A stretch of DNA of 11,172 nt from JAEUJT01 sp044225205 (GTDB lineage Bacteria; Myxococcota; Myxococcia; Myxococcales; Myxococcaceae). The notes below the pieces were generated by a model. That model was not told the origin of the DNA. It did no database searches and saw nothing but the letters and a program-made list of their open reading frames with translations. Of the stretch, positions 7,304 to 11,172 are shown in pieces. Location of the stretch: assembly GCA_044225205.1 (NCBI GenBank), contig JBGAIY010000269.1, positions 1 to 11,172 on the forward strand, written 5' to 3'. Every line of letters begins with the position of its first letter. Position 1 is the first letter of the stretch. Position numbers and translations under genes: made by a program.

Positions 7304-7507
7304 GAAGGTCGGGCGAGTGACGGGCGGGCTCGCTGGGGGAGACGGCCTGGCGGTCGCGGGTACCTCGCCGCACGGCGCGTCGTGAGTCGAGCCCCAGAAG
7401 GTCGGCCGCGCAGAACCCGCGAAGCGGCAAATGCGTACGCGAGAGGTGACCTCGAGTCTCGCGCTCGTCGGGTGCGCCAGAAACGTCGAGCGCTCGGTGA
7501 CCGAGTA
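7270..7507. other. Non-coding gap between convergent genes with small inverted repeats
   Basis: I see no convincing gene here on either strand; open frames crossing it are shadows of the flanking genes. It holds three small inverted repeats: 7268-7275 with 7296-7303; 7438-7444 with 7457-7463 (CGCGAGA and TCTCGCG, with an alternative inner pair GAGGT/ACCTC at 7443-7453); and 7493-7497 with 7501-7505 (CTCGG-TGA-CCGAG), two bases beyond the TAA of the minus-strand gene. A ten-base motif, CTCGCCGCAC, occurs near 7277 and again near 7368. None has a T-tract. They could help end transcription from both sides. Confidence 0.55.
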
Positions 7508-8245
7508 TTAGAACTTCACGCCTTCGAGGTTCGCCCGCGTGTCGGCCGACAGCACCGAGAAGCGCAGTTGAAATTCGTCGCCGCGGTACACCTCGACCAC
7601 TCGGGGAAACCACTCGCTGGTCGTGGGCGACGAATAGTCAATGAAGCGAATGTCCCAATTCGTGCCGGTCTCGTCGGTGAACCGGGTGCGCGCCGGCAAG
7701 AAGCGCTCTTTGTAGACCCAAAACTGGGGCGCCCCTTCTTTGCGGTCACCCAAAATGAAGGCCGTGGTGCCGGCGAAGCGCCCCAGCGCCACTTGCTTGG
7801 TGTCGACCTTCAAGCTCGCCAGGTGTCGATCGAGCGCGGCGCGCGACTCGCCCTCGGTGCCCGAATGCAGCGACAACACCGCGCACGCTTGGTTGAGCGC
7901 CGCGGCGGCCGCGGCGAACGCCGGCCCTTCGGTGCGGGTTTTGCCGTTGTTCCACACGGCGGCGACGACTTTGGTCGACTCGGGTGAAGACACCTCGAGC
8001 CGGCACCGGCCCGGAAACCGCACGGCCACCGTCGCGTTCAGAGAGAGCTCTCCGGCGACCCACGAGGTGCCCAGCGAAGACGCCAATTCTCGCGCGACCG
8101 CCGGCCCCGCGGCGCCCAAGCCCTCGAGCTTGAGCGACGTCAGCGTCATTTCGTCGCGCTGGTTCGCGAGCCGTTTCAAGACCGAATACGCCGGCATGAC
8201 GTAGCCGACCGCCGCTGCCACCAACAACACGCGCCACGAAAACAC
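7508..8245 (-). CDS. Exported protein of unknown function, possibly LolA/LppX-like fold, downstream of galU
   Basis: 245 residues with a GTG start (CAC at 8243-8245), one base after the galU stop. The start is well supported by a strong Shine-Dalgarno, GAGGAG, nine bases upstream within the galU 3' end. The N-terminus (MFSWRVLLVAAAVGYVMPAY) is a signal peptide or signal anchor with no lipobox. The remainder has no membrane segment; two cysteines (81 and 121) could pair. The C-terminal 80 residues show the pattern Phe-Trp-Val-x-Lys, Leu-Pro-x-Arg, Asp-x-Arg-Phe-x-Asp-Tyr, Trp-Phe-Pro-x-x-Val, then a closing strand and Asn-Leu-x-x-Val-x-Phe. That pattern is reminiscent of LolA/LppX or outer-membrane lipoprotein-sorting beta-half-barrels, which bind lipids in the periplasm. 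This assignment is tentative, from strand pattern and not from a diagnostic motif. It is co-transcribed and probably translationally coupled with galU, suggesting an envelope role. Confidence 0.8.
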   Translation of the reverse strand: MFSWRVLLVAAAVGYVMPAYSVLKRLANQRDEMTLTSLKLEGLGAAGPAVARELASSLGTSWVAGELSLNATVAVRFPGRCRLEVSSPESTKVVAAVWNNGKTRTEGPAFAAAAAALNQACAVLSLHSGTEGESRAALDRHLASLKVDTKQVALGRFAGTTAFILGDRKEGAPQFWVYKERFLPARTRFTDETGTNWDIRFIDYSSPTTSEWFPRVVEVYRGDEFQLRFSVLSADTRANLEGVKF

Positions 8246-8246
8246 G

Positions 8247-9125
8247 TCAGGTTTCTCCTCGGGCCAACTCTCGAATGTACGCCAACAGCCCTGCGCGCAA
8301 TTCGGGGCGCTTCAACGCGAACGCGATGTTCGCTTTCACGTAGCCCAACTTGTCGCCCGCGTCGTGCCGAATGCCTTCGAAGCGGTACCCCAACAACCCG
8401 TCGCTCTTCATCAGGTGCGCAAGCCCGTCAGTCAATTGAATCTCTCCGCCGACGCCCTTTTCGGTCTTCTCGAGAATGCCGAAAATCGACGGAGGCAAGA
8501 CGTAGCGCCCGATGACGGCCAAGTTCGACGGCGGGTTCGACTTGGGCTTTTCGACGATGTGGGTGATGCGCATGGTGCGGTCATCGAGCCGCTCTCCCGC
8601 GGCGATGCCGTAGAGGTGCGTTTCGCTCTCGGGCACCTCCATGAGGGCGATGACGCCTTTTTGGTGCTTCACGAACGCCCGCCAGAGCTGCAGAATCGCC
8701 GGCGTTTCAGAGTCGACCATGTCGTCGCCCAGCATGACGCCGAAGGGCACGTCGCCGACCGCCGGCTTCGCGCACAGCACCGCGTGCCCGAGCCCGAGCG
8801 GCCGCTTCTGGCGCACCGACAACACGTTCACCATGCTCGAAATGCGTTTGAGCATTTCGAGTTCGTGCGTCTTCTTGCGCTCGGCCAAGGTCGTTTCGAG
8901 TTCGAAGGCGATGTCGAAGTGATCTTCAATGGCCGACTTGCCGCGCCCGTTGATGACGATGAGGTCGCTCACCCCCGCCGCCACCGCCTCTTCGACGATG
9001 TATTGCAACGTGGGTGTATCGACGATGGGCAGCATTTCTTTCGGTATGGCCTTGGTCGCCGGGAGAAAGCGTGTGCCCAGGCCCGCGGCGGGTATGACGA
9101 CTTTGGTCAGCGGCGGTGGGTTCAT
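8247..9125 (-). CDS. galU: UTP--glucose-1-phosphate uridylyltransferase GalU
   Basis: 292 residues, the usual length for bacterial GalU. It makes UDP-glucose and pyrophosphate from UTP and glucose-1-phosphate in the cytoplasm, feeding LPS, exopolysaccharide and glycan synthesis. Family motifs are in order: the nucleotide-binding signature GLGTRFLPATKAIPKEMLP (15-33), RQKRPLGLGHAV (105-116), the metal-binding LGDDMV (132-137), HLYGI (170-174), EKPK (192-195), GGEIQLTD (226-233) and HDAGDKLGY (254-262). The ATG at 9125 puts the nucleotide-binding strand KVVIPAAG at residue 8, as normal in the family. A weak GGTGGG or AGGG precedes it. It is the first gene of a two-gene operon with the exported protein one base downstream, and is divergent from the lipoprotein gene at 9249. 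No key residue is missing. GalU-type enzymes acting on dTTP (RmlA-like) are excluded by the signature. Confidence 0.97.
   Translation of the reverse strand: MNPPPLTKVVIPAAGLGTRFLPATKAIPKEMLPIVDTPTLQYIVEEAVAAGVSDLIVINGRGKSAIEDHFDIAFELETTLAERKKTHELEMLKRISSMVNVLSVRQKRPLGLGHAVLCAKPAVGDVPFGVMLGDDMVDSETPAILQLWRAFVKHQKGVIALMEVPESETHLYGIAAGERLDDRTMRITHIVEKPKSNPPSNLAVIGRYVLPPSIFGILEKTEKGVGGEIQLTDGLAHLMKSDGLLGYRFEGIRHDAGDKLGYVKANIAFALKRPELRAGLLAYIRELARGET
8252..8260 (-). promoter_or_regulatory. Strong ribosome binding site for the GTG-started gene after galU
   Basis: Read on the minus strand the site is GAGGAGAAA, with nine bases between GAGGAG and the GTG at 8245. It lies within the last codons of galU. 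It fixes the GTG as the start and suggests efficient coupled translation of the second gene. Confidence 0.65.
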
Positions 9126-9164
9126 GACCCACCGACCCTACCATGTCGATTTGTGAGAACCGCG

Positions 9165-9192
9165 TTGCAAGTGGTGCGGGGGCGGCTACAGT
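9165..9192 (+). promoter_or_regulatory. Candidate housekeeping-sigma promoter for the modular lipoprotein
   Basis: TTGCAA (9165-9170) and TACAGT (9187-9192) are separated by 16 bases. Each matches four of six consensus positions of a sigma-70-type promoter. Predicted start is near 9199, leaving a leader of about 50 bases. TTGCAA is a palindrome, so it could also be read toward galU, but no good minus-strand -10 box follows it. The whole galU/lipoprotein gap is 9126-9248. Confidence 0.4.
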
Positions 9193-9233
9193 CGCGCCAC
9201 TCTTTTCCTGCAACATCTGCAACTCGTCGAACC

Positions 9234-9242
9234 AAAGGGGAA
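9234..9242 (+). promoter_or_regulatory. Ribosome binding site for the modular lipoprotein
   Basis: AAAGGGGAA ends seven bases before the ATG at 9249. It is a good Shine-Dalgarno at normal spacing, and together with the signal peptide it fixes this start. Confidence 0.7.
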
Positions 9243-9248
9243 CCCACC

Positions 9249-11172
9249 ATGTCTCGCTTGTCTGTCGCGCTCATCGCGAGTGCTCTGGTCGCTTGCGGCG
9301 GCTCATCGAAGTACGACCAACAACAAACGCAGGTCGCGATCACGCCCAAGGGCCTGATCGTCGGTCGCGTCACTGAAAACGCCACCGCCAGCCCGGTGTC
9401 GGGCGTCACGGTCAGCGCGCTCGTGGGCGGAGCCACCGTCACCGCGACCACCGACGACAACGGCCTCTACGTCATCAAAGACGTCGTCGTTTCGAGCACC
9501 GTGACGATGATGTTCGAAAAAGAGGGCTACCTGCGGTCGATCAGCTCGACGTCGATACCGTCGTACGCGGGCAACGCGCCGCTCGCCGGCGGCCAAGCGA
9601 CGCTGAACGTTCGCATGTCAAAAGGCGACGGCACGCTCAGCGGCATTTTGACGCTGCCGAACGGCCTGCCCGCGGCCGGGGCGACCATGTACGTCGACCA
9701 ACGCAACGCCGGCTACGACTCGATCGTCACCGCGACGACCGACATGGCGGGCGCCTTCAAGATGACGGGGCTCGCCACCGCGCCCACCGGTCTCAGCCAA
9801 ACCGTGTACGCGCAATGGTTTGACGAAAACGCCGACGGCCAGGCCGACTACCAGCCGACGAGCACCGGTTTCACGCTCTACACCGGCAACGCCACGGCCC
9901 GGGTGTTCATGCGCTACAGCAACATCGGCCAGCGCGTCGTCAGCTCGAACGTGTTCAGCGGCCAGATCGCCGCGACCGACGCGCTCAAGTTCACCTTCGC
10001 TTTCCCCGTCATGCAGAGCGGCACCAACGGCAACGTCGCGCGTCAGTTCACGCTCACGAACAACCAGTTCGGCAGCGACGTCGAGGTCGAGCAGACCTGG
10101 GCGAGCTCGACCGAAGTCACGGTGAAGCCCACCGCCGCGCTGCGTGAAGGTGAAATCTACTACGTCAACATCAACGTGTTGAACGTGTCGGGCGGCGGCT
10201 TCAGCACGCAGTACCAATTTCAAGTGCGCGGCTCGGGCCAGACGGGGCCCACCAAGCCAGTGGCGAACCTGACGGTGACGAACGACGGCACGTACCCCCA
10301 GCCGAACAAGTTCGACTACGACTTCAACGACTTCGTCGTCAGCTTCGACGCGCTCGACGGCATCAACAACTACTGGGTCTTCGCCAAAGACACGACGTTC
10401 AACCAGTCGTTCATTCGCGTCGCCACGCCGAGCGTCGGCGTGGGCACGGGCCGCATCAAGTTCAACCTGAGCCTGCCGTACGCTTTCAACTTCGGCCAGC
10501 CGCTCTCGGCCGGCAACAAGGTGACGTTCGCCGTCGTGCCGGTCGACCTCTATGGCAACGCCGGCCCGGTGGCTTCGAGCCCCACGGTCACCGTCAGTGA
10601 CAACGTGGCGCCTTCGACGCAAGCGGGTACGTTGCAACCGGTGCTCACGCCCGTGAACGCGAACAACAAAGACGGCACCGCCGCGCGGCAGATTCAGCTG
10701 CAAATGCGCTATTCCGAACCGATGGACCCGTCGACCGCTCCGGTGCTGACGTCGTCGTCGGGCACCATTCCCCAGACGTTCACGTGGAACCAGGGCACCT
10801 TCTCTGGCGTGCTGACGTTGACCATTGGCGCCGGCGTCGACGCGACCGGCACCTTCACGATTCGCGGTGGCAAAGACGCCGCGGGCAACGCCATTTCGGG
10901 AGCCGACTTCAACGGGTACCTCGGCGGCGCGAAAGAACTCATCGTCAACGGTGGCTTCGAAGACGCCGCGGGGGCGTGCTCGTTGACCGGTTGGTCGCAG
11001 AGCCAGACGGGCGGCATGCCGGCGGGCAACGCGGTTGCGGGTTCGGGTGTGCCGCAAGTGGGCCGCTGCGCGGCGCTCATTGGCGCGCCTCAGGGGGCCG
11101 CTCCGGCGACGGGCCTCGCGAAGTTGACCCAAGACATTGTCTTGCCGGGCACCATGAACACCCCCGCGCAGC
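9249..11172 (+). CDS. Large modular lipoprotein with carboxypeptidase-regulatory-like, Ig-like, FN3-like and CBM-like domains; 3' end outside window
   Basis: The frame is open for 641 codons from the ATG at 9249 to the window end with no stop, so the gene continues beyond it. The N-terminus MSRLSVALIASALVAC is a classic lipoprotein signal with lipobox LVAC and Cys16, so the protein is lipid-anchored, probably in the outer membrane. I see in order: a carboxypeptidase-regulatory-like beta-sandwich (about 36-120; GLIVGRV, TTDDNGLYVI, EKEGYL); a second (about 127-222) carrying a DxNxDGxxD calcium-type loop at 192-200; an SbsA-type Ig-like domain (about 226-330; Phe-x-Phe-Pro near the start, L-x-EGE-x-YYV); an FN3-like part (about 335-455); a second SbsA-like domain (about 458-555; YSEPMDP); and the start of a carbohydrate-binding-like module (from 562; ELIVNGGFED, later GW). 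These are non-catalytic extracellular modules. A surface-binding or structural role is inferred; no enzyme is seen. Its codon use resembles its neighbours. Confidence 0.9.
   Translation, partial: MSRLSVALIASALVACGGSSKYDQQQTQVAITPKGLIVGRVTENATASPVSGVTVSALVGGATVTATTDDNGLYVIKDVVVSSTVTMMFEKEGYLRSISSTSIPSYAGNAPLAGGQATLNVRMSKGDGTLSGILTLPNGLPAAGATMYVDQRNAGYDSIVTATTDMAGAFKMTGLATAPTGLSQTVYAQWFDENADGQADYQPTSTGFTLYTGNATARVFMRYSNIGQRVVSSNVFSGQIAATDALKFTFAFPVMQSGTNGNVARQFTLTNNQFGSDVEVEQTWASSTEVTVKPTAALREGEIYYVNINVLNVSGGGFSTQYQFQVRGSGQTGPTKPVANLTVTNDGTYPQPNKFDYDFNDFVVSFDALDGINNYWVFAKDTTFNQSFIRVATPSVGVGTGRIKFNLSLPYAFNFGQPLSAGNKVTFAVVPVDLYGNAGPVASSPTVTVSDNVAPSTQAGTLQPVLTPVNANNKDGTAARQIQLQMRYSEPMDPSTAPVLTSSSGTIPQTFTWNQGTFSGVLTLTIGAGVDATGTFTIRGGKDAAGNAISGADFNGYLGGAKELIVNGGFEDAAGACSLTGWSQSQTGGMPAGNAVAGSGVPQVGRCAALIGAPQGAAPATGLAKLTQDIVLPGTMNTPAQ

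Noticed and set aside
9126..9170. galU promoter using the palindromic TTGCAA on the minus strand
   Set aside because: At 17-base spacing the -10 would be GACATG, a poor match. I cannot place the galU promoter with confidence.
9618..11132. 504-residue minus-strand open frame
   Set aside because: It is Arg/His/Gly-rich with no domain, and lies entirely opposite the lipoprotein, which has a Shine-Dalgarno, lipobox and recognisable domains.
1..11172. A single new multi-gene system (defence, secretion or toxin cluster)
   Set aside because: Genes are on alternating strands with three separate promoter regions, and there is no nuclease, toxin, ATPase, transposase or secretion component. Only galU and its partner form an operon.

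Overview
The window is about 11.2 kb of high-GC bacterial DNA. It looks like a Gram-negative organism with many exported, lipid-anchored and Ig-repeat proteins. Myxococcota is my best guess, from the GC-rich codon use, the style of the tandem Ig-like repeats and the modular lipoproteins. That is an inference from style, not from a marker gene.

Layout, left to right. (1) Positions 2-4709, plus strand: the 3' part of a giant surface or secreted protein made almost entirely of about 90-residue bacterial Ig-like (BID_2/Big_2 type) repeats. There are 17 full units plus the end of another. The reading frame is broken at 1664-1665 by one apparently extra G inside unit 6, so it appears as two overlapping open frames (2-1891 and 1665/1674-4709). 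(2) 4724-5689, minus: a probable lipoprotein with a metallo-beta-lactamase fold. Its metal-ligand layout and C-terminal half resemble AiiA-type N-acyl-homoserine lactonases, except that the conserved Tyr is His. (3) 5782-7269, plus, divergent from (2): a membrane-anchored or secreted Cys-containing protein of unknown function, whose last 75 residues look like a subtilase propeptide (inhibitor I9-like). (4) 7270-7507: non-coding gap between convergent genes, with several small inverted repeats. (5) 9125-7508, minus: a two-gene operon, galU (UDP-glucose pyrophosphorylase) followed one base later by an exported protein that may be LolA/LppX-like. (6) 9249 to the window end, plus, divergent from galU: a large modular lipoprotein with carboxypeptidase-regulatory-like, SbsA-type Ig-like, FN3-like and CBM-like parts. 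It is cut by the window edge.

The common theme is the cell envelope and exterior: an Ig-repeat surface protein, two lipoproteins, two N-terminally anchored or exported proteins, and GalU, which supplies UDP-glucose for polysaccharide and LPS synthesis. Apart from the galU pair the genes do not form one operon, and I see no integrated defence system, mobile element, CRISPR array or RNA gene. The points most worth checking are the frameshift in the repeat gene, the Tyr-to-His lactonase-like lipoprotein, and the propeptide-like domain with no protease attached.
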